From assembly GCA_018648945.1 (NCBI GenBank), contig JABGQJ010000204.1:1-11184 (forward strand): a stretch of DNA of 11,184 nt, in the 5' to 3' direction. A model generated the notes under the pieces. That model was not told the DNA's origin and ran no database searches. It saw nothing but the letters and a program-made list of their open reading frames with translations. Positions 1-6,430 of the stretch are shown piece after piece (the stretch's first letter is position 1; each line of letters starts with the position of its first letter). The DNA comes from Victivallales bacterium (GTDB lineage Bacteria > Verrucomicrobiota > Lentisphaeria > Oligosphaerales > Lenti-02). A program made the position numbers and the translations under genes.

Positions 1-487
1 GTTTGTGCTTCCGGAGGTTCTCGCTGAAGAAGTGGCGCGTATCGTGTTCCCGATTGTGGTAGTAGGGCAGGCGGACCTCTTCCCCCAGCGAGTTCTTGCC
101 GACCATGACCTGGTCCTCGGGGTACTTCTCGTTGGGCAGGATCACGGTTTTGCAGAAGCGGCAGGTGAGTTGGTCCGGTTTGGCTCTGTTCCAGACCAGC
201 ACCCCATTGCCTTCGACCCCGCCGTAGCAGGCCGGGCACTCGACGTAGGTGATATAGCCATAGGGCGGCACGAAGGCCAGGGCTTCCTCGTCGGACATGG
301 CCATAATGGGCTTGACTGCAGCCTCGTAGGCCTTCGCCTTCGCCTTGTTGATCCCGTAGTTCAAGACCGGATGCTTGATCTGGATCGCTGTTCCGCCGCC
401 GATTGCTTGCATGGCCATCGTGACTCCCATGATCGCGCAGACCAGAGACTGGGACGCGCGCGCCCGCCGTGTTGTGTGGTTCTTCAT
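1..487 (-). CDS. Probable secreted heparinase II/III- or alginate-lyase-like protein, N-terminus only
   Basis: The frame opens at ATG 487-485 and stays open for 162 codons to the left edge, so the C-terminus and any catalytic domain lie outside. Residues 1-35 look like a signal peptide: a basic start (KNHTTRRAR) and a hydrophobic run around SLVCAIMGVTMAM. Two CxxC pairs follow, CPAC at 84-87 and CRFC at 109-112, probably a small zinc-ribbon-like module. After them come PNEKYPEDQ and HFFSENLRKHK. From memory, this arrangement (CxxC, a short 'VW..PD' stretch, CxxC, 'PNExYPE', then 'xFFS') sits just before the alpha-toroid of heparinase-like and alginate-lyase-like proteins in planctomycete and lentisphaeral genomes. 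The likely role is extracytoplasmic beta-elimination of a uronic-acid polysaccharide, but this is inferred from the N-terminus alone. A purine-rich AGAGG lies about 8 nt before the ATG. It is the last gene visible of the minus-strand cluster, 123 bp after the DUF4855 gene. Confidence 0.72.
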   Translation of the reverse strand, partial: MKNHTTRRARASQSLVCAIMGVTMAMQAIGGGTAIQIKHPVLNYGINKAKAKAYEAAVKPIMAMSDEEALAFVPPYGYITYVECPACYGGVEGNGVLVWNRAKPDQLTCRFCKTVILPNEKYPEDQVMVGKNSLGEEVRLPYYHNREHDTRHFFSENLRKHK

Positions 488-514
488 GCGGATAGCCTCT
501 AGGTGTCCTGGTCT

Positions 515-537
515 TCGCCGCCGGTTCCGCGCGGCGA
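515..537 (-). other. GC-rich hairpin between two genes, possible weak terminator or leader element
   Basis: A perfect 7-bp inverted repeat, TCGCCGC (515-521) and GCGGCGA (531-537), encloses a 9-base loop. It lies in the 123-bp gap between the DUF4855 stop and the start of the heparinase-like gene. No T-run follows on the minus strand, so it is not a standard intrinsic terminator. It ends about 28 bp before the downstream ATG and could also be a leader structure. In DNA this GC-rich a 7-bp stem may be chance. Confidence 0.22.
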
Positions 538-610
538 TTGGGTGACCCGAGTATACCCCCGGCGCGCGCACCCCGCCAACTCGCTTCGACTGGTACGCGA
601 GGCCCTCCCT

Positions 611-3031
611 TCACTCGATCTGCACTTCGCTCACCATGGCCCAGCCGGTCTTGCGGATGATGGTTGCCCGTAGGGCGCGTGGTGCGGTGCCATCGAGTTG
701 CACGCTATAGGGGAGCGCGACCAAGCCGCCCTTCTCCAGCAGATCGGCGGGGCGAAGTGACCGGCCGACTTCCCGCCAGTTGCCCTGGTTGTCCTGCACG
801 GCCACCACCACGGCCTCGGGGGCTCGGATGCCGTGGAGGCCACCGGCCAAGGTCCATACGGTTACCTTGCGGCAAGGAACACGGCCCAGCAGATCCAGGG
901 CGATCAGGTGTTCCCGACCGGTGGACCAACCGGTGATGTCATGGCGTAGAAACGCGCGCGCGACGAAGCCGTCCGTAAGCCGAATCCCGTCGTCCGCGTA
1001 GGGCGAACTGCTCTTGGCAGCGGGTGCCGGGTGGACGGTATACGGGCGGCCAGCAGCGAGATTCGTGTCGCCGGCGAAGACCTTCACTTCGGAAAGCATG
1101 AACCAGCCCCTGGTTGCGAAGATGAGGTTGAGGTAGCGGCTCTCAAGCGGCTGGGGCGGAGCAAAGACCAGGTGACCGTTGGCGGCATCTCGCGTTCGCT
1201 GCTGGTCGATGACCACTTCGCCTGCCGCCGTCCACGAGAACGCGTCGGGCAGGGCGCCCGCGCCGGAGAGGCCCATTGCGGGCGGGGTATCCCGGCCAAC
1301 CATGAGAACAGCTTGCGCGGGCCACTTGACCGCCGCATAGCCGCCGCCTTCGACGTGGGCTTCGACTCGGTCCACGCGCACCGGGTGCCCGAGGTCGAAG
1401 CACACGACAGCCCGGTGGCCGTGCCAGCCCACGGTCTGGCCGGAAAAGAAGCCAGTCGCTGGGACCACGCCATCCGTCAATTCCCCGCCGCTGTCGCCAT
1501 AAACAGCTTCGGGCATCGTGCCGGCGCGGTAGGTACAGCCACGGGCCAGACTCGGCACCGTGTTCCGCCCAGTGCCCTGAGCCAGCTCAATGGCGAGTTC
1601 CCGCACGCGTGGTGGTGGAGACCCGGGGGCGGGATCCATGCTGACCCGCACGGCATCCGCCTTGCCTTCGAGAGGGACCGTGACGACCTGCCACGGGCCA
1701 TCACCGACAGTTGGGCTGGGATGAATCGCCCAGCCGCCCGGATGCCACTCGCCTCCTTTCCGACGCAGGTCGACGCGGACGAGCCCACTGAAGGGCGACG
1801 CCGGCCCACTGCCATCCAGGAACACGTCGAGCTTTGCCACCAACTCCATCTGCGGCAGGAAGCCGGTTGCTTGCCGCAGAGACATCGCTTTCCCGAGATT
1901 CCCATCCCCGAGGACGGCTGCCTTGCGCCCATCGGCCGTCCAGGCAAGCCGGGGGCCGGGCACATCGATTGCCTTCCCCGCGACGTATTCGGCCAGAGCC
2001 CGCGCCAGCTGCCGTTGCCACGGCCGGGAAGACTGGCCCAGCATCCCTAGATTCTTCGCGCCCAGATAGTACGCGGTTGCCCCTTCTTGGTATCCGTGCC
2101 GTTGAGCGGCACCATCGGCCAGGTACTCCAGAAAATAGCGAGCCGAAGCCGGGTCGTTGCAGTACATGGGCAGCTCGATCTCCACCCCCATCCCCGCCCG
2201 CCGGGAAAGGTTGGCATTGACGGCGAGGCGATTACGTCGGACCGCGCCCCGGTGGTTCGAGAAGAACGCGTAGTTCGGCTGCATGATCGCCACATCGATC
2301 CCGCATGCGCGCCAGCGATCCCAGCCAACGGCGCGGAACCATGGAATCCAGAGCAGCTTCAGCTTGGCAGCGTGAACGGCGTCCGCCGCCGCCCGAACCT
2401 GTGGTTCGTCAGGCACGGAGATGGTCTCGTGCATCCAGTAGAATCCCCATAGCTCCAGATGCGTGAAGTCAGCTGCCGCAAGCCGGGACCGGGCTGCCGC
2501 CACATACCAGCGCATGACGGTGGCAACTCCCGCCGCTGTGGAGAGGTCCTCGCTGCGCCCATCGCCATCCACATCGCCGAAGTCCTTCACCTTCCGCCCC
2601 GGGTGCGGAATGGACAGGATGACCTTCCGTTTGGCTGGCGGGGCTCCCAGACTCCGCACGCTTGTTGCCAGCGCCGCGTCCAGTGCCTGGAGGTCCCGCC
2701 CAGGGAGAAACCAGCGCCCCAAATGCTCCTCCCAATCCGCCTGCACCATGCTCCCCTTGGTCGTACTCACCCCCGAAGGTGTCCTCTGCATCAGGAACAG
2801 GAAGGCATCGAACAGCCAATGCTTGGGAACCCCGTCCTCGGCCCACGCCACGTAGGGCATGAGGTCCGAGGCGGCGCGATTGGGCGTGTCGTAGATCAGC
2901 GCGCAGTGATGGAAACCGGCTTCCTTCGGGGACGGGTAGCCTGCTCTGCAGAACGCAGGGATCAGCGACAGGAGCACGATGGCCCAGACCGCCCTGCTTG
3001 CCCGGTTGTGTATCGCTTGCGTGTCGGCCAT
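611..3031 (-). CDS. Secreted DUF4855-family protein with two C-terminal discoidin-like domains
   Basis: I place the start at ATG 3031, giving 806 residues. It has GGAAG 8 nt upstream and is followed at once by a signal peptide (residues 1-31, core AVWAIVLLSLIPAF). The longer in-frame start 16 codons upstream would bury that signal. Residues about 42-350 resemble DUF4855: LFDAFLFL at 73-80, a DxDxDG loop at 153-158 that may bind calcium, WGFYWMHE at 195-202 and QPNYAFF at 251-257. This is probably a TIM-barrel, glycoside-hydrolase-like fold whose activity is not established. Residues about 375-485 look like a beta-sandwich. The rest is a tandem repeat of F5/8-type-C-like domains (about 498-653 and 657-806). 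Each has an LTDG motif near its start and ends in a similar strand, GWFMLSEV and GWAMVSEV. The protein probably acts outside the cytoplasm, with the discoidin-like repeats binding glycan. The exact start and the substrate are the main uncertainties. Confidence 0.85.
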   Translation of the reverse strand: MADTQAIHNRASRAVWAIVLLSLIPAFCRAGYPSPKEAGFHHCALIYDTPNRAASDLMPYVAWAEDGVPKHWLFDAFLFLMQRTPSGVSTTKGSMVQADWEEHLGRWFLPGRDLQALDAALATSVRSLGAPPAKRKVILSIPHPGRKVKDFGDVDGDGRSEDLSTAAGVATVMRWYVAAARSRLAAADFTHLELWGFYWMHETISVPDEPQVRAAADAVHAAKLKLLWIPWFRAVGWDRWRACGIDVAIMQPNYAFFSNHRGAVRRNRLAVNANLSRRAGMGVEIELPMYCNDPASARYFLEYLADGAAQRHGYQEGATAYYLGAKNLGMLGQSSRPWQRQLARALAEYVAGKAIDVPGPRLAWTADGRKAAVLGDGNLGKAMSLRQATGFLPQMELVAKLDVFLDGSGPASPFSGLVRVDLRRKGGEWHPGGWAIHPSPTVGDGPWQVVTVPLEGKADAVRVSMDPAPGSPPPRVRELAIELAQGTGRNTVPSLARGCTYRAGTMPEAVYGDSGGELTDGVVPATGFFSGQTVGWHGHRAVVCFDLGHPVRVDRVEAHVEGGGYAAVKWPAQAVLMVGRDTPPAMGLSGAGALPDAFSWTAAGEVVIDQQRTRDAANGHLVFAPPQPLESRYLNLIFATRGWFMLSEVKVFAGDTNLAAGRPYTVHPAPAAKSSSPYADDGIRLTDGFVARAFLRHDITGWSTGREHLIALDLLGRVPCRKVTVWTLAGGLHGIRAPEAVVVAVQDNQGNWREVGRSLRPADLLEKGGLVALPYSVQLDGTAPRALRATIIRKTGWAMVSEVQIE

Positions 3032-3104
3032 TGTGCAGTCTTCCAGTTGCGCCAGTCCATTTTCAGGCCCCAATCTCACGTTTCACCAGGACAGCTGCAA
3101 GCTT

Positions 3105-3137
3105 CGGGGCATCGTCTGTGGCCCCGCCGCTACGGGG
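3105..3137 (-). promoter_or_regulatory. Two mutually exclusive hairpins in the leader of the DUF4855 gene
   Basis: On the minus strand the segment CGGGGC (3126-3121) can pair either with CCCCG just upstream (3137-3133, 6-base loop) or with GCCCCG downstream (3110-3105, 10-base loop). The two stems share the same bases, the geometry of an attenuator or another switching leader. They lie about 75-105 bases before the ATG at 3031. No T-run follows the second stem. In a high-GC region such pairings can arise by chance, so the call is weak. Confidence 0.18.
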
Positions 3138-3142
3138 AGGAA

Positions 3143-3166
3143 GATGCCGAGTGCAACTCGGCGATC
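3143..3166 (-). terminator. Hairpin downstream of the 338-residue gene, possible terminator
   Basis: GCCGAG (3146-3151) and CTCGGC (3157-3162) form a 6-bp stem with a 5-base loop. GAT/ATC extends it by three pairs past one bulged base. It lies about 165 bp beyond the stop of the 338-residue gene in the direction of transcription. The bases after the stem are pyrimidine-rich but are not a T-run. It may slow or end transcription from the upstream genes, or belong to the DUF4855 leader. Confidence 0.25.
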
Positions 3167-3192
3167 CCAGGGAAGATGCAGGCGGGATGCTG

Positions 3193-3231
3193 CTACGGAG
3201 GCGATGGTCTCGGAACGATGCCCTGGGAAAT
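3193..3231 (-). pseudogene. Relic of a sulfatase C-terminal tail (12 codons plus stop)
   Basis: Read on the minus strand, this segment encodes ISQGIVPRPSPP followed directly by TAG. The sulfatase at 6414-4525 ends IPRGIVPRPSLP followed directly by TGA. Nine of 12 residues match and the distance to the stop is the same. At the DNA level 27 of 39 bases agree. Of the nine matching residues, six use different codons (three Pro, plus Arg, Val and Ile), each differing only at the third position. That pattern is expected of two once-translated homologues, not of a recent copy or a chance match. The similarity stops upstream of the Ile codon, and no start, FGly motif or other sulfatase part is found nearby. 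I infer a remnant of a second, deleted sulfatase gene. Confidence 0.42.
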
Positions 3232-3329
3232 GCCCGCCGCCGCCGTTGCCCAGATGCCAAGCGGTATCTGTTGGACCGCCGAAGTCGCCATCAGCGACCC
3301 CACCGTCCTCGGCGCGTCGCATGCCCTCA

Positions 3330-4346
3330 TCACAGCCCCTCCAACTGCTTCCTTTCCGCTTCCTTGCAGGCGTCGTCGTACTTCTGCGAGACGACGCAAA
3401 GCGCGTACCCATGGCCCAATTGGACGTCGTAGTCGGCCCTGAGGTCGAGCTCTTTGCAGGACCAGGCCCTCGCCATGGCAAACGTGTCAGTCCTCTCCTG
3501 CCACCGGTGTCTTCCCGCGTTAAGCTTCAGAAATGTCTGGATCTCCGCCTCCTTGAGATCCCCCCCCGTTCCCTTCTCTGGTCGGCTGTAGATGATCGCA
3601 GCCGCTCGGTACGTCCCTCTCTCATCCTGCACGAACACGATCTGCAACCTGTACCCATTTCGAAGGTAGCTGTTGGATGGAAGCTGCCCTATCTTCTTGG
3701 GCTTCAGGTTCTCCGGTTCCCCATAGCGTACCCGACACTCCTCGACGGTCTCACCAAGCCGCAACCTGTCCTCTCCCGCTCGCCCTTCCGGTTCCCCTGC
3801 GTTTTCCTGGCCACCATCCGCCGCGACAGCAAGCTTCGGGCGCCACTTCGGGATACACTCGAACAGTATTTCGCGCACCTCTTCGTTCGGCCATTTCCGC
3901 TTCTCGGTGCCTGGCTTCAGTTGCCCCTTCTCCGGAACGAAGAACCACTGGCCGTGCTGGAACCCGAGAACCGTCCCCCGGAGGGCCATGCCATCCTCAG
4001 TTTCCACTCTGTCCCAGGCAGGGACCTTCTGGGTTGTCCCCGGTCTCCCTGGCGCCACTTCTGTTGCCGCAAGGGGCTCTTTCCCCTTTGGCCCCGGAGC
4101 AATCTGGATTCTGGAGAGCTTCCCAAGTTCATAGCTCACCTGCTGCCGTTTGGGGGTCATGCCGCTGACCATGGGCCCAAAGCCGCCAATGCGCCTCAAG
4201 TAACAGGTCTGTTTCTGCCCTTGCCAGTTCACCAGCATGGCCTGACGCTTGTAGAGGACATAGCGGGGCGTAGCAGCAGGGCCAGCAAGAAGAGCGGAGA
4301 GCGTGAGCAGTGCTGATAGGGGCAGTGAGACGATACGGCTATGCAT
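3330..4346 (-). CDS. Secreted two-domain protein of unknown function
   Basis: This 338-residue protein is not one I can name. The start is well supported: AGGAGG lies 5 nt before the ATG, and residues 1-25 form a signal peptide (core LPLSALLTLSALLAGPAA). Residues about 27-165 look like small beta-barrel (Sm- or SH3-like) material, for example LRGTVLGFQHGQWFFV at 122-137, followed by WPNEEVREILFE. A charged, low-complexity linker lies at about 174-195. Residues about 196-338 begin with LGETVEECRVRYGEPE, then YRLQIVFVQD and AEIQTFLKLNAGRHRWQ. From memory, this type of domain (a 'G.T..E....YG.P' start, then a 'LL..N.....W' helix) is seen in planctomycete and verrucomicrobial secreted proteins of unknown role. 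No enzyme motif is visible. It lies 178 bp after the sulfatase and 298 bp before the DUF4855 gene, so it may have its own promoter. It could be an inhibitor, chaperone or binding protein. Confidence 0.78.
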   Translation of the reverse strand: MHSRIVSLPLSALLTLSALLAGPAATPRYVLYKRQAMLVNWQGQKQTCYLRRIGGFGPMVSGMTPKRQQVSYELGKLSRIQIAPGPKGKEPLAATEVAPGRPGTTQKVPAWDRVETEDGMALRGTVLGFQHGQWFFVPEKGQLKPGTEKRKWPNEEVREILFECIPKWRPKLAVAADGGQENAGEPEGRAGEDRLRLGETVEECRVRYGEPENLKPKKIGQLPSNSYLRNGYRLQIVFVQDERGTYRAAAIIYSRPEKGTGGDLKEAEIQTFLKLNAGRHRWQERTDTFAMARAWSCKELDLRADYDVQLGHGYALCVVSQKYDDACKEAERKQLEGL

Positions 4347-4524
4347 AGGTACCTCCTACTTCCAGGCTGGCATTGCGGCTGGCCGCGTCCTCAGGTGGGG
4401 ACAGTCTTTCCAGGTCGGACCAAACGTACCATTGTGGGTTGGGAAATGCCAATTCGCACAGTCTTTGAGCAGCGACGATGCGAGAGGTGAACGGGCATCC
4501 TCTGCCTGTGTAAGTCACTTCTCC
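4347..4524. other. 178-bp gap between sulfatase and 338-residue gene, with a duplicated nonamer
   Basis: The gap holds the strong ribosome-binding site of the downstream gene (TAGGAGGT, 4351-4358) and two copies of ACAGTCTTT at 4401-4409 and 4458-4466, 57 bp apart. No hairpin with a T-run was found. A 52-codon open frame on the minus strand (4514-4359) has no ATG near its beginning and is not called as a gene. TTGGCA-like sequence is present on the minus strand, but without a matching -10 box. Confidence 0.4.
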
Positions 4525-6414
4525 TCAGGGTAGCGACGGCCTTGGGACGATGCCCCGGGGGATATCCAGCCTGCGGTCGTGAGCGCCCTTGGCGAAGTCG
4601 GCGCGGGCGTGGACGTTCACCTGGTCCCAGTCGACTTCGACGCGACCGTCGCCGAGCACGATGCGCCCCAGCTTCTGCCGGAACCAGTCGGCGAGCTTCA
4701 GGTAGGGTTCGTGGTCGGCGACATTCACCCGTTCGCCGGGATCAGCGCGCAGGTCGTAGAGCGCCAGTTCGGCGTCCTTGCGCGGGGCGTCCAGCCCCCA
4801 GCGGATGTCCTCGCAGGGCGTGTCCGGGAGCCACTTGACCTTGCGGCTGACCTTGGCGCTCTTGGGCCGCGTACGCATGGAGAAGGCGAACTCCTTCGTG
4901 CGCAGGTAGGCCCGGGGACCACAGACATGGTCCATCTCGCCGATGATGTAGTCGCGCTTCAGCTTGGGATCGTGGAGAATGGCGACCAGATCGAAGCCGT
5001 CGAGATGGGTGTAGCCCTTGCCTGATAGGTCCGCGCCAGCGGCTGCGTAGATGGTTGGGGCCATATCGACGAACTCGACAAGCCCGTTGTGTGCCTCGTT
5101 CGCCGGGACTCGGGACTTGTCGGAGGAGGCCACGATGATGGCGTCATGCGTGGACTTGTCCCATGGCCCGAACTTGGCCGAGATGCCCTGCTCGCCAAGG
5201 TGCCAGCCGTGATCGCCGCAGGCGTAGACGATCAACCATGGGCGGCCAGCCTTTGCCGCATGGGCCTTGAAGGCATCGACGACCTTGCCCACCAGGCTAT
5301 CGCCGTAGGCGCAGAAGGCATAGTAGTCTCGGATCACCTGCTGCATCTGTTCGGGCTTCAGCTCCGTGATGGTCATCTTGTCGTGGATGGTGCGAAGCTG
5401 CGGCGGCATGCGGGCGTATTCGGTCGCCTTGTCAAAGGCGGGCTCCCGGTACGCCTTGCCTTTGAACCGCTCCCGGTACGCCTTCGGTGGCAGCACGGGA
5501 CTGTGCGGAAAGTGGAAGCCGATGTTGACCATCAGTGGTTTGTCCGATGGCGGGCAGTCAATGGTCACCTTGCGCCCTTTCTTGCCTGCCATCTCGATTG
5601 TCTTTCCGGCATTAGCCAGGAAGCGCTCCAACTCAGCGACCATCCGACCATCCACATCCTTCCCGGCTGGCATGGGGTTGACGCCGCCGATCACAGTGCC
5701 GGTCTGGAGGCGACGGACGATCTGCAGCTCTCGCTCGGTCCTGGCCTTCCGCTGCTGGTCCTCGGCACTCATCTCGCCCTTCTTGGGTTCCAGCCAGCTC
5801 CTGACCGTGCCGTCTGGGAACTGGTAGTTCACTACGGTGCCGACACTCACGGACTTCCCGGTCTTCTCGTCTCTCTCCCACTTCCCTTCCTTGTACCACC
5901 CCCCTCGGGGGAAGCCGACCTCTGCGTTGTACTCGCCCCGCGAGTTCCAGGTCAGTCCAGGTCCCCACTTGAAGACGCGGTAGCCGGACTTGCCGAACAG
6001 CGACGTGTGGTAGCCGAGCCCCTGCATGATCTCGCCGACATTCGGGGCGCAGTTATCGTTCTCGCCGTGAGTGCGTTCGAAGCCGTAGACGCCGGTGTGG
6101 TGTGGGTACATCCCGCGCTGGAACGACGCCCGCGACGGCGCACACCCGGGGGCCTGGCAGAAGGCGTGGGTGAACAAGACACCTTCCGCGGCCAGGCGGT
6201 CGATGCTCGGTGACAGGACAAACCCCAAGGGGCTCTCCGCCTTGCCCGAGACCCGGCGGTTGTAGCAGGCCAGCGAGTCAGGCCGCTGGTCGTCGGTCAC
6301 AATCCACAGGATGTTGGGCTGCTGCCCTTCGGCCTGAGCCGACGCCCGCAACGGCAGGAGCGCAGCACCAAGGCTCGCCAGGGACGTTGTCCTGAGGAAA
6401 TCACGTCGTCTCAT
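4525..6414 (-). CDS. Tat-exported formylglycine-dependent sulfatase (type I, S1 family)
   Basis: It hydrolyses sulfate esters, probably on a polysaccharide, outside the cytoplasm. I place the start at ATG 6414 (629 residues): AAGGAAA lies about 9 nt upstream, and the protein then opens with a twin-arginine signal, RRRDFLR plus the hydrophobic stretch SLASLGAALLPL. The frame extends to a TTG at 6438, but that would overlap the upstream stop. Sulfatase landmarks are ILWIVTDDQ with metal ligands Asp41-Asp42, the maturation motif CAPSR at 91-95 (Cys91 becomes formylglycine), GK at 141-142, HFPHSP at 301-306 and DHGWHLGEQG at 401-410. Residues about 160-290 contain more sequence than a compact sulfatase needs, including a charged stretch near 205-235. 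An anaerobic or aerobic sulfatase-maturating enzyme is required but not in the window. The gene follows the lyase by 16 bp and is probably co-transcribed. The sulfatase assignment is firm; the subfamily and substrate are not known. Confidence 0.95.
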   Translation of the reverse strand: MRRRDFLRTTSLASLGAALLPLRASAQAEGQQPNILWIVTDDQRPDSLACYNRRVSGKAESPLGFVLSPSIDRLAAEGVLFTHAFCQAPGCAPSRASFQRGMYPHHTGVYGFERTHGENDNCAPNVGEIMQGLGYHTSLFGKSGYRVFKWGPGLTWNSRGEYNAEVGFPRGGWYKEGKWERDEKTGKSVSVGTVVNYQFPDGTVRSWLEPKKGEMSAEDQQRKARTERELQIVRRLQTGTVIGGVNPMPAGKDVDGRMVAELERFLANAGKTIEMAGKKGRKVTIDCPPSDKPLMVNIGFHFPHSPVLPPKAYRERFKGKAYREPAFDKATEYARMPPQLRTIHDKMTITELKPEQMQQVIRDYYAFCAYGDSLVGKVVDAFKAHAAKAGRPWLIVYACGDHGWHLGEQGISAKFGPWDKSTHDAIIVASSDKSRVPANEAHNGLVEFVDMAPTIYAAAGADLSGKGYTHLDGFDLVAILHDPKLKRDYIIGEMDHVCGPRAYLRTKEFAFSMRTRPKSAKVSRKVKWLPDTPCEDIRWGLDAPRKDAELALYDLRADPGERVNVADHEPYLKLADWFRQKLGRIVLGDGRVEVDWDQVNVHARADFAKGAHDRRLDIPRGIVPRPSLP

Positions 6415-6430
6415 CGTCTCGTTTCCTTGG

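Larger units (their letters stand above)
3032..3329. other. 298-bp intergenic stretch without an intact gene
   Basis: This gap separates the stop of the 338-residue gene from the start of the DUF4855 gene, both on the minus strand. Short open frames run through it, but none has both a convincing start and a protein-like composition. It contains a 12-codon relic resembling the sulfatase C-terminus (3193-3231), a 6-bp hairpin (3146-3162) and a pair of competing GC hairpins (3105-3137). I found no good sigma-70 promoter for the DUF4855 gene. The stretch may be decayed coding sequence reused as a leader. Confidence 0.55.

Noticed and set aside
5..502. Plus-strand open frame of 165 codons at the left edge
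   Set aside because: The opposite strand encodes a signal peptide, two CxxC pairs and a family-like ending in one uninterrupted frame, so the plus frame is its shadow.
580..601. CTCGC/GCGAG hairpin just after the DUF4855 stop
   Set aside because: The stem is only 5 bp with a 12-base loop and no T-run follows, so it is too weak to call a terminator.
1031..2050. Long plus-strand open frame of 339 codons opposite the DUF4855 gene
   Set aside because: It lies entirely within a gene with clear domains on the other strand. Its product is rich in Arg, His, Pro and Gly with no motif, as expected of antisense frames in high-GC DNA.
3165..3228. 8-bp inverted repeat TCCCAGGG / CCCTGGGA, 48 bp apart
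   Set aside because: The spacing is large, one arm lies in the sulfatase relic, and there is no target duplication or transposase. It is probably coincidence.
2979..4316. Plus-strand open frame of 445 codons
   Set aside because: It is antisense to the 338-residue gene, which has a signal peptide and a strong ribosome-binding site. The plus-strand product has no recognisable motif.
5089..6213. Plus-strand open frame of 374 codons
   Set aside because: It is antisense to the sulfatase, whose catalytic motifs are in the other strand.
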